A stretch of DNA of 64,000 nt from assembly GCF_963576615.1 (NCBI RefSeq), contig NC_088717.1, positions 26,873,513 to 26,937,512 on the forward strand, written 5' to 3'. Shown piece after piece: positions 38,701-61,069 of this stretch. This stretch comes from Watersipora subatra. Lineage: Eukaryota; Bryozoa; Gymnolaemata; Cheilostomatida; Watersiporidae. Every line of letters starts with the position of its first letter. Position 1 is the stretch's first letter. Both the position numbers and the translations under genes were made by a program. The notes beneath the pieces were generated by a model. It searched no databases and was not told the origin of the DNA. It saw nothing but the letters and a program-made list of their open reading frames with translations.

Positions 38701-39371
38701 GAGGAGTAGCGTATGTAACTATCATTATATACTCACTTGAGGAATAGCGTATGTAACTATCATGATATACTCACTTGAGGAGTAGCGTATGTAACTATCA
38801 CTATATACTCACTTGAGGAATAGCGTATGTAACTATTATGATATATTCACTTGAGAAATAGCGTATGTAACTATTATGATATACTCACTTGAGGAATAGC
38901 GTATGTAACTATCATGATATACTCACTTGAGGAGTAGCGTATGTAACTATCATTATATACTCACTTGAGGAATAGCGTATGTAACTATCATGATATACTC
39001 ACTTGAGGAGTAGCGTATGTAACTATCATTATATACTCACTTGAGGAGTAGCGTATGTAACTATTATGATATACTCACTTGAGAAGTAGCGTATGTAACT
39101 ATTTTGATATACTCACTTGAGGAATAGCGTAAGTAACTATCATTATATACTCACTTGAGGAGTAGCGTATGTAACTAGTATGATATACTCACTTGAGGAG
39201 TAGCGTATGTAACTATTATGATATACTCACTTGAGGAGTAGCGTATGTAACTATCTCCCCACGCAAGATTTGATTCAGACTGGAATTGAGTGAGGCCTGA
39301 ACTGCTTTGTCTGTGATCCACTTCATGAAAAGCTCATCAATCTTAAGTCGAAGGTTTGGCTTGAGAGCCAT
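17580..39371 (-). CDS. PPP2R3B: PP2A regulatory subunit B'' (PR70/PPP2R3B-like), 14 exons
   Basis: A B'' subunit that would direct the PP2A core enzyme to substrates, with calcium binding through EF-hands. Exons, 5' to 3': 39371-39231, 33530-33354, 32583-32020, 31904-31698, 31596-31493, 29721-29619, 27460-27386, 27046-26960, 26631-26475, 25947-25818, 24061-23917, 22100-21951, 18977-18877, 17736-17580. Phases agree throughout and give 765 aa; human PPP2R3B is 575. The N-terminus '[12 protein letters not shown]' matches PR70 'LKMKVDELFLCW'. Residues about 48-300 are a long Ser/Pro- and Lys-rich insert without known domains. The family core starts near residue 319 ('[14 protein letters not shown]'). 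EF-hand loops are at about 520-531 and 591-602, both with usual acidic positions. 'LARHNDHA' favours PR70 over PR72/130, but invertebrates often have a single ancestor of both. The last exon is acidic as in relatives. Exon 1's donor lies inside a satellite array. Confidence 0.95.
18877..18977 (-). CDS. PPP2R3B: PPP2R3 exon 13
   Basis: Acceptor CTTTGCCAG, donor GA|GTGAGC. Encodes '[20 protein letters not shown]', nearly identical to human '[20 protein letters not shown]'. Reading on past the donor would hit a stop at once, so the donor is supported by exon 14. Confidence 0.97.
19733..19992. repeat. Tandem duplication of about 125 bp
   Basis: The segment beginning TTTTTAGAAAATCTGTACTA is followed by a second, slightly diverged copy starting near 19868. 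It lies in the last PPP2R3 intron (18978-21950). Confidence 0.9.
20545..20870 (-). repeat. Dispersed repeat, copy 2 of 2 (inverted)
   Basis: Reverse complement of 14390-14700, with shared blocks such as ACTGAGGAAACAAAATGAAA-like and GGTACCAGTATCG-like sequence. In the PPP2R3 intron between exons 12 and 13. Confidence 0.85.
21080..21162 (+). repeat. tRNA-like sequence, possible SINE head
   Basis: TAACTCAGTGGTTAAACG resembles a pol III A box and GAGTTCAAAGCC, about 45 bp on, a B box. It does not fold as a clean tRNA, and no acceptor stem is visible, so a decayed tRNA-derived SINE is likelier than a gene. Confidence 0.35.
21951..22100 (-). CDS. PPP2R3B: PPP2R3 exon 12
   Basis: Acceptor AACTTTCAG, donor AGA|GTAAGT, 50 codons, phase 0. 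Encodes '[19 protein letters not shown]' and '[20 protein letters not shown]', the hallmark C-terminal EF-lobe of B'' subunits. Confidence 0.98.
22770..22905 (+). repeat. Dispersed repeat shared with 46085-46195
   Basis: GTGTTTGCATTAG, a CTTACGA block and TGGAACGAATCAAAATCGTA recur in the same order and orientation at 46085-46195. No coding potential. Confidence 0.75.
23736..23815 (-). repeat. tRNA-like sequence, possible SINE head
   Basis: On the minus strand GGTTGAGTGGTGCAGATGG resembles an A box and AAGTTCAATTCC a B box, with 'tRNA-like' spacing. Stems are imperfect. Probably a tRNA-derived SINE fragment in the PPP2R3 intron between exons 11 and 12. Confidence 0.4.
23917..24061 (-). CDS. 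PPP2R3B: PPP2R3 exon 11: second EF-hand
   Basis: Acceptor CTTTCATAG, donor CAG|GTACTT. Encodes '[20 protein letters not shown]' with a complete calcium loop [12 protein letters not shown], then '[20 protein letters not shown]'. Confidence 0.98.
24784..25706. mobile_element. TA-flanked inverted-repeat MITE
   Basis: The left end TA|CCGTAAAACCTGCATCTG is mirrored, with mismatches, by CAAATAGAGATTTTACAG|TA at the right, giving roughly 30-bp terminal repeats. Further GCGCC/GGCG blocks mirror each other inside. No transposase frame; an 81-codon frame at 24857-25102 has no recognisable character. It ends about 110 bp from PPP2R3 exon 10. Confidence 0.65.
25818..25947 (-). CDS. PPP2R3B: PPP2R3 exon 10
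   Basis: Acceptor CTATTGTAG, donor AG|GTGACA. Encodes '[20 protein letters not shown]' and '[18 protein letters not shown]', matching human '[15 protein letters not shown]' and 'MSYADFVWFLISEEDK'. It is a few residues shorter than human between these blocks. Confidence 0.96.
26055..26300. repeat. About 46-bp minisatellite, 5 copies
   Basis: The unit contains AACAGTATGATTAGAGACTC and AACTAAACACTTGTTATATA. It lies about 110 bp upstream of PPP2R3 exon 10 (minus strand). Confidence 0.93.
26475..26631 (-). CDS. PPP2R3B: PPP2R3 exon 9: first EF-hand
   Basis: Acceptor TACCCACCAG, donor G|GTATGT. Encodes '[20 protein letters not shown]' and '[20 protein letters not shown]' then 'ARHNDH'. The loop [12 protein letters not shown] binds calcium in relatives. 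Confidence 0.98.
26960..27046 (-). CDS. PPP2R3B: PPP2R3 exon 8
   Basis: Acceptor ATTTACAG, donor CAG|GTGAGC, 29 codons, phase 0. Encodes '[20 protein letters not shown]' and 'DLRRSNLLQ', matching 'VIQRIFYTVNRSWSGKIT'. Confidence 0.98.
27386..27460 (-). CDS. PPP2R3B: PPP2R3 exon 7
   Basis: Acceptor TGTTTATAG, donor TGT|GTAAGT, 25 codons, phase 0. Encodes '[20 protein letters not shown]' then RYIHC, close to human '[22 protein letters not shown]'. Confidence 0.97.
27787..27945. repeat. 51-bp repeat, 3 copies
   Basis: Unit begins TGAACTTGAGTTGGTGAACG and ends ATCAAATAAAAGGC. 51 is divisible by 3, which explains the open minus-strand frame across it. Confidence 0.93.
28063..28428. repeat. 61-bp repeat, 6 copies
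   Basis: Near-identical units containing GAACAGATCACAACATTATT and AATAGCCTCAGCTCATCATG. Lies in the PPP2R3 intron between exons 6 and 7. Confidence 0.95.
29030..29436. mobile_element. Non-coding element related to 56744-57830
   Basis: Shares blocks in order with the larger copy at 56744-57830: TTTAGACA near the start, CCAAGTGAAA, GATACAAACCA, TACCACAGTTA, GGGTGAGT, TTGGAACAGA and a terminal GTAGGAGCGTCTACAGTA. The last is like the right end of the other copy. The CAGT...TA end suggests a mariner-like MITE, truncated at the left. Confidence 0.65.
29619..29721 (-). CDS. PPP2R3B: PPP2R3 exon 6
   Basis: Acceptor GTGTTTCAG, donor CAG|GTGCTG. Encodes '[16 protein letters not shown]' and '[11 protein letters not shown]', matching human 'HHDDASKFICLLAKP' and 'LEQEDFIPLLQ'. 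Confidence 0.97.
30684..31329. mobile_element. PIF/Harbinger-like MITE, copy A
   Basis: Flanked on both sides by TAA (30681-30683, 31330-31332). Left end TGGTACAGCCACATGTG, right end inverse AGCCGTACCT. A second copy with the same ends and TAA flanks is at 59184-59846. Three-base TWA target duplications are a mark of PIF/Harbinger. The halves are themselves long inverted repeats (TTCGTT...GAAATGAACGAAAA, CGAAATCGNCGACGAAA). 646 bp, no transposase. Confidence 0.75.
31493..31596 (-). CDS. PPP2R3B: PPP2R3 exon 5
   Basis: Acceptor TGTTTGTAG, donor GG|GTAAAT. Encodes '[16 protein letters not shown]' and '[12 protein letters not shown]', corresponding to human 'CGCPLYWKAPMF' and 'GFVTAQSFIAMWR'. 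Confidence 0.95.
31698..31904 (-). CDS. PPP2R3B: PPP2R3 exon 4: start of conserved B'' core
   Basis: Acceptor GTTACAG, donor AAG|GTCTTG (weak but phase 0 and conserved position). Encodes '[15 protein letters not shown]', the family entry motif (human 'INIPRFYFPEGLP'), then a charged helix ending 'DMHAFAK'. Confidence 0.93.
32020..32583 (-). CDS. PPP2R3B: PPP2R3 exon 3: long low-complexity insert
   Basis: A 188-codon exon, phase 0, donor GAG|GTAGTG. The acceptor ATAGATCAG at 32584-32592 keeps the frame with exon 2; alternatives at 32510-32530 would need other phases. The product is basic and polar with a '[18 protein letters not shown]' tail, and cysteines/histidines near its middle. Vertebrate PR70 has a shorter Pro-rich linker here. 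No domain recognised. Confidence 0.85.
33354..33530 (-). CDS. PPP2R3B: PPP2R3 exon 2: Ser/Arg/Pro-rich linker
   Basis: Acceptor TATTTGTAG, donor CGG|GTGAGT, 59 codons, phase 0. The frame is rich in Ser, Pro and Arg ('[16 protein letters not shown]', '[11 protein letters not shown]'), typical of a disordered, phosphorylatable linker. Inclusion rests on splice signals, phase and composition. Confidence 0.8.
33531..35453 (-). other. Part of PPP2R3 intron 1 without recognised features
   Basis: AT-rich. 34810-34870 holds repeated GATCATTGATYTGG blocks. No convincing exon on the minus strand was seen. Confidence 0.5.
35454..39253 (-). repeat. 38-bp satellite of about 100 units, each with a 5' splice site
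   Basis: The period is exactly 38 bp over 3.8 kb. On the minus strand each unit reads GTTACATACG...CTCCTCAA then GTGAGTATATCATAATA. The first part is the last 21 coding bases of PPP2R3 exon 1, the second its 5' splice site and 17 intron bases. Main variants are CTCCTCAA, TTCCTCAA and TTCTTCAA before the donor. A few units have lost it (GTGAAT, GTGACT). Units at the left edge (35454-35580) are most diverged. A two-unit motif marked by TATCATTATA and GATTTACTC recurs at 36295, 36675, 37397 and 38043, which are 10, 19 and 17 units apart. This shows duplication of blocks of units. Confidence 0.97.
39231..39371 (-). CDS. PPP2R3B: PPP2R3 exon 1: start codon and N-terminal helix
   Basis: ATG at 39371-39369 (context AAGTATGG) opens '[18 protein letters not shown]', aligning with the PR70 N-terminus. 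The exon ends CAA|GTGAGT in phase 0. Its last seven codons (VTYATPQ) are the exon-derived half of the 38-bp satellite unit. Other donors nearby are C|GTGGGG (wrong phase) and ATA|GTTACA (weak). The frame is open upstream but no earlier ATG precedes it. Confidence 0.85.
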
Positions 39372-39789
39372 ACTTCTGGCCCCCTCCAACTGTCTCCTTA
39401 CAGAGTTTCCTTCCGGTCTCCTCACACAGTCTCCCGACACATTTTCTTACACTGTCTCCTTGAACTGTCAAATTCAAAAGTAAGATTTAGTTTTTGAAAA
39501 CGTTAAAACTCATTTTGGAGACATTTTTAATGTTGGCATTTTTAGTGTTATAATGTGATACTTAACAATGCGGGTGAAAACAAAGCAGATATGTTTATGA
39601 TAATCGTTTATCTGTCTAACCGAACTAATGACCAATTCTCAAAAACCTGATTAATTTCTAATTAGCATAACATAGAGGAGCAAGGAGATATATATGCAAC
39701 TTCAACCAAACTAGAGGCAATCCCACAAGCTGGTATTGCTTTATATGATTTTAATTGAAATATTAATAAGTTTACTGACTATTATTAAT

Positions 39790-40355
39790 ATGTTTACTCA
39801 TTGTTATTTACATGTTTGCTTTTTGTTGTCGTTGCTGGCTGTGTTTACTCATTGTTATTTACATGTTTGCTCTTTGTTGTTGTTGCTCACTGTGTTCACT
39901 CATTGTTATTTACATGTTTGCTCTTTATTGTTGTTGCTCCCTGTGTTTGCACACTGTGTTCACTCATTGTTATTTACATGTTTGCTTTTTGTTGCTCCCT
40001 AGGTTCACCCATTGTTATTTACATGTTTGCTCTTTGTTGCTCACTGGGTTTACTCATTGTTATTTACATGTTTGCTCTTTGTTGTTGTTGCTCACTGTGT
40101 TCACTCATTGTTATTTACATGTTTGCTCTTTGTTGCTCACTGAGTTTACTCATTGTTATTTACATGTTTGCTCTTTGTTGTTGTTGCTCACTGTGTTCAC
40201 TCATTGTTATTTACATGTTTGCTCTTTGTTGTTGTTCACTGTGCTTGCTCGCGGTGTTCACTCACTGTTATTTACATGTTTGCTCTTTATTGTTGTTGCT
40301 CATTGTGTTTGCTCACTGTGTTCAATCATTGTTATTTACATGTTTGCTCTCCATC
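39790..40355. repeat. About 50-bp minisatellite, 11 copies
   Basis: Each unit has CATTGTTATTTACATGTTTG then a GCTCTTTGTTGTTGTTGCTC stretch of variable length and CACTGTGTTCACT. Length changes come from TTG triplets. Open frames of up to 209 codons across it encode only Leu/Cys/Val-rich repeats. Confidence 0.95.
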
Positions 40356-40645
40356 ATTGGCATTTTGACCCATAGTAATGAATGTTTACTTGTTAACATC
40401 GATTGCCATACTAATAGTGAAACAATTTAATTTAAAAACTGGTGCTAAAATACTTTTATTGCTATAATGATGACAAACTACTGTCATCGTAACATCGATA
40501 ACAATGTACATTATTATTTATGGAACGGAAAGTAAATTAAGATTTGTACAAAATATGAATTTTTATGAAACTTGCTTAGCTTACCTCAGACATACGATTC
40601 TTTGTCTAGGCAGCTGTTACTTAAATCAACAAAATTAATAAGATG

Positions 40646-40646
<1 letters not shown>

Positions 40647-40702
<56 letters not shown>
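40647..40702. repeat. (AT)n microsatellite, about 27 repeats
   Basis: Uninterrupted AT dinucleotides. Confidence 0.98.
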
Positions 40703-40705
<3 letters not shown>

Positions 40706-41376
40706 TTGTGCTATCTTAGGGATTGTTCCAGCTGAATTCTATTGACATATTCTTAAAATGGAAAATGGAAAGCTGAGGGAATTCCAAGGCATAACAAGAA
40801 AAATTGTGGTATCAACTATCCACAAGAAATGATAGTAAAGAGGAAAACCTGCACTCAATGTTAAAATCATGAGAGAAAAATTATATAAAACAATCGACCC
40901 ATTTAATTGGATTTGGATAGATCTTTTGAGTACCTAAACCATCCACGTGTCATGCTAAATGAAAGGAACCAAACTTTCTTGTAAAAAGAATTATTCCTAG
41001 GGAAGCTGTGAGTGTAAACAGTTATATGTAGATATCCAGCGACATTCCTTCAGGATACTCAGTTATACTTGATGCTTTTGCTCTTTTTAAAGATGAACTT
41101 GCACAACAATTTAATAGATTTTATTAAAAAATATTTTTCTATCATTTGTGATTGTTCTTTAAGTTTGAGTTCATCTTTAAGTTAGTATACGTAAATTGTG
41201 TTTCCTGCAAATTATAAAACTCATGCGATTGCCTGAAACATCAATAGTAAAAGTACTGCGCGACTTTAATTATGTCAACAACGTAAATTAAAAAGATCTT
41301 GCCAAAGTTAGCTAGCTGGTCATTGGCCGCGGTAGCTCAATTAAGGGAAACTAGCTTGATGTTGCGAATAATGGTA

Positions 41377-42104
41377 CAACCATACCTCGACATACGAGCT
41401 TAATGGGTTCTGGGCCTCAGTTCATATGTCAGTATGGCACTATTTCTTATATAAAATAACTACATGCAAATTAATCCATTACGATACTATAAGAAAAAAC
41501 ACAAAACAGGATATTGTGGTAGAAGAACATGCTTTTAATGGTTGTAATTCTGTGCCTACGCTAAAAAAGTAACAAATATTTATTTAGTTAAGATCTACAA
41601 TAAAAAGTAACATTTCTATGTACACTACTGTAAGTTTTTTCTTTCGAGACACACGTAGTGACTAACGGTGGTCTGAAAGACTTGTTCGGTACACCAAACT
41701 TTTGTGACGCTATGTAAAAAAAACTTTCAATTTAACTTGGAAATTTAACTTACTAAACGCACACTTAAAGCTAAATTTAATCTTTTGCTAAACTTACTTT
41801 AATTTTGTCGTTTTGATTTACTATTATCCGTTTCTGGTTTAGCGCTTTTTGCCTTGTGTTCACCCATAACTTTTAGCCGACCTTTTAAAAACTTTCTTCA
41901 AGCTGATTCGAGAAAAAAAGACTGAGCGATGCTGTTCTCAAAAGCGGCCTCTCACATACTTGTGCCTATAGTGGCCATCGAGAACCAGCTAGTATGGTCG
42001 GATCTCAAAGATTGCTCATATGTCAAGGAAGAAACTTGCTCAAAACTCTGCTCAAATCTCGATTTTTTCGTATGTTGAGACACTTGTATGTAGAGGTATG
42101 ATTG
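41377..42104. mobile_element. TA-flanked inverted-repeat MITE (pogo/mariner-like)
   Basis: Left end TA|CAACCATACCTCGACATACG; right end is the near inverse TTGTATGTAGAGGTATGATTG|TA with TA on both sides. Internal inverse blocks (TCATATGTCAGTATGG vs. CTCATATGTCAAGG) extend the fold. 728 bp without a transposase frame. Confidence 0.75.
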
Positions 42105-43202
42105 TATATGAATAGAATATCTAGCAAATGATAAAGCTTTCTTAGCTAAGAACTTGATTACTTTTCACTGCAAAGTAAACAAGACCTTAGTTTCCTTTGA
42201 CTTTTTCTTTCAAACATGTAAGCAATTTGAGGTAGTTATTCACACATGCTGTACTCCGTACTTATGCTGGTTTTACCAAGAAGCAAAGTTTATATTGCTA
42301 GGGACTAGCAAAGCTCTACGACTGTTTCTGTATCTACGACTCATCTAATTCAAAAATTAATAATGGCCAGACAAAAATTCAAAATATTATCTTATAAAAT
42401 GGTTTAAACAGCTACTTATCACTGTCTAGCTTGGTAGAGCCTACCATAGAAAGGTACTCGAAAATTAAACTCAGTCTAGCTGTGATATACAATGTAATGA
42501 CAACCATGCAATTGATGAGCTGTTCCTCTACTGACATATCACAAACTGATTTTCATGTTCAGACATGAAGGTGAGTTAGCTTAGCTTTGTGTGGCCAAGA
42601 TGGACAACTCTAATTACTCTTTTGATCTTGCAATCTACATTTGCTTTCACATCACATACTGGAAGATAACATCTTTATAGGTGGTAGTGTTGCTCAACTG
42701 AAATAGTGCAGACCAGCATGGACTGATTATTATTATTATCAACATCGGCAATAAAAGACATAAAATTCGCGCCATTCCATGATTATCAACACTTTCAGAC
42801 GGAGGAGCAAGCGATAAATATAATTCTTCTGAGATGGAGAGTAAAGCATATGTGAATCTGTTTACACTTCAAAAAGTGTATCAATAAAGTAGACGTGGGC
42901 TATTTTGAATTGATCACTAGGATTGTGTTATCTAAATAATAGAGCATTAGTCAATTGGGTACAAATGGAGCCTTGTTGAAGCTTAATCCATTTAAGTACT
43001 TTACCTAAAGCAATTAGGGTGAAACTTCTTCGAGATGATTGGTAACCAAAAAGACGTTTATGGAGGCATGGTTGACCTTTGTTACAACTCTACGTCATAC
43101 ACCAGGTATCATTAAAATACCATTTAGCGACAGCTTGAAGAACGGCGATGTAGAGATATCGTTGGCTAAAGTTACACAAAAGCATGAAGACTATACAAAA
43201 TA

Positions 43203-43204
<2 letters not shown>

Positions 43205-43271
<67 letters not shown>
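43205..43271. repeat. (TA)n microsatellite, about 33 repeats
   Basis: Uninterrupted TA dinucleotides; gives a run of Tyr-Ile in one minus-strand frame, without meaning. Confidence 0.98.
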
Positions 43272-43272
<1 letters not shown>

Positions 43273-45112
43273 AACATAAAAGAAAGTACTACTGCTGCAC
43301 GTGAAAAACTTTAGATTGACACACTTGCCGATAGACGCAAGAAAATAAGACATACACTCTTACATCTCATTCTATCTTCAACTCTACACTACACTGTCAA
43401 GCTCTTACGATGAACATATACAAACCCGACCTATAGATATGGTCTCCACTCGAACCATAACAAGAGGAGAGCCTCCAACAACATACGCCAACAAATCAGC
43501 GTACCAGTACAGCTTCCTTCTACGAACTATCAGAAAACTAAGTCAGATTGCAGACTAACCGCATATATATAACGCTTCTAACACAACTTCTTCTACCACA
43601 ACTTTTTTTAACACAACACTTCTAACGCACTGCTACGAAGCCTGATTGCAATGTAACACATACTGTTAAACGCTGGCTAATGACATTAATTTAAGAGGCA
43701 CACCACTTATTCATGTTTTTTGTGTGTCCAAAAGAAGAGAAGAAAACTGTTAATCATACACGTTTGATGTAATTATCTTTTAAAAACTCTGAAAAAACGT
43801 TAACCTAAAATAGTACTATTGTTGTAACCATTGGGCTATCACGTTTCTACAAATATTCTATAGTCTCTCGTGCGTTGATGTGACAAACAAGGAGTGCCTA
43901 TATAATCTCCCAACGCATTCTTCTTGCTTACGAGTAAACGCGTTGCTCACCTAGCAAGAGATCAACGCACCTAACCATTATTCTTCAAGGGTCTGCTTGG
44001 GTGCGGCTATCGTGTCGGCAAAATTGACTTGTATAATATTTGAATGAAGTACAAAGTATGCGCTGAGGCTATACGGCGACACACAAATCTAAAAGCATAA
44101 CGTAAGTTATCTCCCTTGACGGCGGTTGAAATCGTTTTGCAAAAACCTGGAGAAGACAACCTCTAGTGATATGAATATATGATTGTGGCTGGTTGAAACT
44201 CGTGACTTCGCTAGAAAAGCCAACATAGCTTTTGTTCGTTTGATATAATTGAGGATGATGCAAAAACGTTTTTGGTGCAATTTTCAGTAAAAAACAATAC
44301 TTGTGCTCGGCCTCAAGGTGCTAAAACAGCTAGGCCAGTTACATTAGATTGCTGTGGTTTGCCTGTTTTAGGAATGCAAATACACTGTATGTTGACTTTG
44401 ATCCTCAAACGCCAATAACAGCTGGCAGGAAACTACACACATGGATACCGAATAAGCAGATAAACTGTTATAAACTTTACCAAGTTTATAATTTACTTTA
44501 TATGTATAAGGTAGCTTCTACAACACCAAACTGAGTATTATATTTACAAGCTTTAAAATTTATAAAGCACAATCAAAGATTTTTTACGGTGTATCATCTC
44601 ACGATTGTAGAGCCCCACAGCAGCATATTGGAACATAAATGTGGAGCCTTCACCATGCATTCAAAAAATTAACCAACAAGCAATTGTTTACATTGAGGAT
44701 GTATTTAGCATAAAACAAAGCAAATAGTCAAACCTTTCAACATTTCTATGATGTGGCGCAAGGAATGGAACTGTGGTGAGACAGAAATACAAGCACCAGG
44801 GCATTGCGAGTAATGCATGCGCTTTAGTTGAAAGGAGCATACAAATATATAAAAATAATAAAATCTCAATAGCTCTATATCAATAACAGCTACAATAAAG
44901 CATATGAGTTTACCACAGAATAAATGAGATACAATGTAAGTGTGAGCTTAAATATTAAGACCAATGTTTCCAGTATAATATAATATCAAAAATACGGACT
45001 GCTACCAAAAAGCAGCCATCTCATCTATGTTAATATACTTGAGCAATAAACTGACGGCGAGTCCAAAAAGGGTGATGAAGAGTAGAGGACCGGAGAGACG
45101 CACTCGACCTAG

Positions 45113-58141
<13,029 letters not shown>

Positions 58142-58227
58142 CTGCAAAAATACCTTCCCATCTATTACATCCAGTAAATATTTTCATTATAAAAACTTTG
58201 AATCATTGTCTCTGGGAGTTTCCTTAA

Positions 58228-59088
58228 AGGTTGACTTGCAACAAAATTCACATTACAGTTATTTGATAAGAAAATATTCACCATGTCTTACTCAGCTGTG
58301 TTGCAAGTGCAAAATATGTGGAAATGTGATTACAAGCTCCTAAAAGCTCAAAAACGAACAGTTAATCGCCGCCATCACATAACCGCCTTAAATTAGAATC
58401 TCTTTCTAAAATGGCTCAAGTGGAACGTAGTTGTACAAAATGGCTCCTGTTTACATTTTCACGCAACCTCATTTGCCAAAATATTTTCACAAATATACTT
58501 CACGCATTCAATAAAACCATGTCTTATGCGTCTATTTCATCATCATTGTAATGCTGTCATTTTGATCACTGATATCTCAGAACCCACTGTAAAAATTCGT
58601 TCAATTTTTTAACCTTAGCTCGAAGGAGTACATATCATTGTCTGATAAACATGACGAGCCTGTTGGTCACCTGTGATAATCGAAAAATGCTGCAAAAATT
58701 ATTTGTGAAGTATGGGTCACATGATCAGATTACGACTAGGCGATTAGACCAATCCGAAACAAAACTGTAAAGTAGCGAGCGCCTATATTTGATACGGGGT
58801 CTTCGGTAAAACCCGAAGTGTTTGTCACAAACTAGTGCTACGAGAAGTTTTATATTGAGCCTTTTATTGGTCTTTCAATTTATGTGAGAACATCACGTGA
58901 CAAAATGATAACCAAGCGTAGTGACTACGTCAGAGAAATAAACTGATTCCACAGCTTTTCGTTTTTGAGCTTTTAAGAGCTTGTAATCACATTTCCACAT
59001 ATTTTGCACCTGTAACACAGCAGAGTAAGACATGGTGAATCTTTTGATACAAAATAACTGTAATGTGAATTTTGTTGCGAGTCAACCT
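58228..59088. mobile_element. Long-TIR foldback element, copy D
   Basis: Same TTAA-flanked ends as 46215-47089 (AGGTTGACTTGCAAC), 861 bp, reversed inner sequence. It lies about 90 bp upstream of the first visible LONRF exon. Confidence 0.8.
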
Positions 59089-59183
59089 TTAATAATCTTG
59101 TGGTCAATAACAATTACTTTGAGATTTCGATCAAAATATATAAGTGTTGATGGGTAAGCAGGCTGTGTTACAATACTTTCTAA

Positions 59184-59846
59184 AGGTACGGTCACAATTG
59201 CCGATTTTTTCGTTGATTCTGACCGAAATCACGAAATGAACGAAAAACACAAAATTATTCGGTCGATATTCACAGAATTATTAGAGCTGTGCATGCACAC
59301 CGAAATCGTCGACGAAACGATTTCAATTGGCTAAGCAAATTATTACGAGCACAACTCTAGCAGCTTTCGCGATTTATATAGTCCGAGGCACATAACGCGA
59401 CACGTAAGAAAAACACTGACGTAATTCGCCATAGTAAATCCGATGCATCTGACTTGATTTCGATAAAGATGGCAACTCTTGCTACAACAGAACTTTTGCT
59501 GTTAAAAAGAAATTGTTATTATTAAAAAACAAAAAGGATTCGTAGCCATGGTGTCCGACCGATAAAAAACCAAAAATTGCAGAATCTAGGCAGTTGCATT
59601 GTATGTACTAGGTTGAAATGCATAAGTACTTTTTTGTGTGTCGTAATACGTGTCTTGGACTAATCCATTAGCAAAAGCTGCTTAAACTCCGCTCGCTAAT
59701 AATTTGTTTAGCCAATTAAAAGCGTTTTATCAATGATTTTGGTGTGCATGCACAGCTCTGATGATTCTGTGAATTTCGACTGAATATGTGTTTTTCGTTC
59801 ATTTCTGTCAAAACCAGTGAAAACATCGACACGCGTGGCCGTACCT
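59184..59846. mobile_element. PIF/Harbinger-like MITE, copy B
   Basis: TAA on both sides (59181-59183, 59847-59849), ends AGGTACGGTCAC and GTGGCCGTACCT. Interior matches copy A at 30684-31329 in the same orientation. No transposase. Confidence 0.78.
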
Positions 59847-59849
59847 TAA

Positions 59850-60510
59850 GAATACGCCACAGAAACTAACTAATAGAAGACTCTTTAACACATGAGCTCA
59901 TCTAAAAAAAACACGTATAAAAAAACTAAACTAAAAGTATAGAACATATTCAATGATTTGATACAATGAATATTATACATTATACATAGTTTATGGAAAA
60001 TGGTTGGTAAAAAACACAAAGTTTTATTCTGGTAGAATAGCTGATTCTTAACAGGGTATGAAAGAAGGCGAGCCACTCTTTCTTACTCACTATGTTTTCA
60101 TGATGCGGCTTTGAAGATGTACTAAAATTGGGTTACCGTGTGCTAAGCGTTTCAATGAACATTCGCATGATGCAGATCAACGCGGGCGAGTTGTTAAAAA
60201 TGATAAGGATTTTTGTCCCAGAGATCATAGCAGCACATTCAGAGCAGCTAAAATCAAAATAAGAATGACTAAAGTGTGGAAAATGTTTAAAATGGAATAG
60301 CTTGCGCGGCATTTGTTTGTGTATCATCCACAAGTGCTGTTTCTATCTTTCAAAAGCATTAACCAATTGGTAAAACTTGTAACAAAATTTGCTTGGCGCG
60401 TGTATTTCGGTGTTTCCATTTTGCTGATGACTCAAACCTACAGTTTAACCACATTATGGAAACACAGTGATTGAAACCACTAAATCAGTCAAGTGTCAAA
60501 ACATTCTTAC
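59850..60510. other. Unassigned stretch
   Basis: No gene recognised. A minus-strand frame near 60133-60250 has splice-like borders but no family character (see rejected items). Confidence 0.45.
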
Positions 60511-60517
60511 TACTTTG

Positions 60518-60685
60518 CAGTGCGATCTCTCACTACATGGCCCCTTATGTTTTGATCTCTCGCTACATGGCCCTTCATGTTTGGATCTCTCGCTACATGG
60601 CCCCTTATGTTTTGATCTCTCGCTACATGGCCCTTTATGTTTTGATCTCTCGCTAGTCGCTACATGGCCCCTTATGTTTTGAGCC
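60518..60685. repeat. 30-bp array, 5 copies
   Basis: Unit GATCTCTCGCTACATGGCCC then CTTATGTTTT, with one partial copy near 60650. Confidence 0.93.
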
Positions 60686-61069
60686 TTCAAATATCACACG
60701 TTTTCCAATACCCAGTTCCATTGTGCAAGGAGACAGATTTACTATGAGTTTGACAATAGGTTGAACTGACAAAATAGTTAGCCTGTAAATCTCTTAAATC
60801 AACTAGATTCCCAAAACGATCATTGTGGACCAGCTTCTAGTTTATCAAGGGCTACATAAGTGGGAGCAATTCTCTGAAGATCGTATATGATATCTGAGTA
60901 GCTTACTGCAAGCAGAGCTTGAGCACGTTTTTAAGAGACATTGTTGTACAAACAATGGCTCTGTAATCTTAGCTGGACATGTCTGAGTCAAGTGAACATC
61001 GATGAGGGAAGACATGTACAGTTTCAGAAAGCAATTCAAGATGGTATGTCAATCCTGGCACGACCAAAA

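Larger units (their letters stand above)
39372..45112. other. Intergenic region between PPP2R3 start and LONRF stop
   Basis: Both genes are on the minus strand, so the PPP2R3 promoter must lie in the right-hand neighbourhood of 39371. 39372-39480 carries a degenerate GGAGACNGTGTAAG motif on the minus strand, likely 5' UTR. The remainder holds the arrays and the element listed below. 42105-43200 and 43275-45112 show nothing recognisable. Confidence 0.6.

Noticed and set aside
35454..39253. CRISPR-like array
   Set aside because: No distinct spacers: the whole 38 bp repeats. The setting is an intron of an animal gene.
39801..40430. 209-codon plus-strand frame rich in Leu, Cys and Val
   Set aside because: Minisatellite translation; several frames show equal openness.
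60133..60250. Possible upstream LONRF exon (CSECAAMISG... frame)
   Set aside because: It has an AG and a GT border but ends in phase 2, which does not fit the phase-0 start of the exon at 58141, and it does not resemble TPR or RING sequence.
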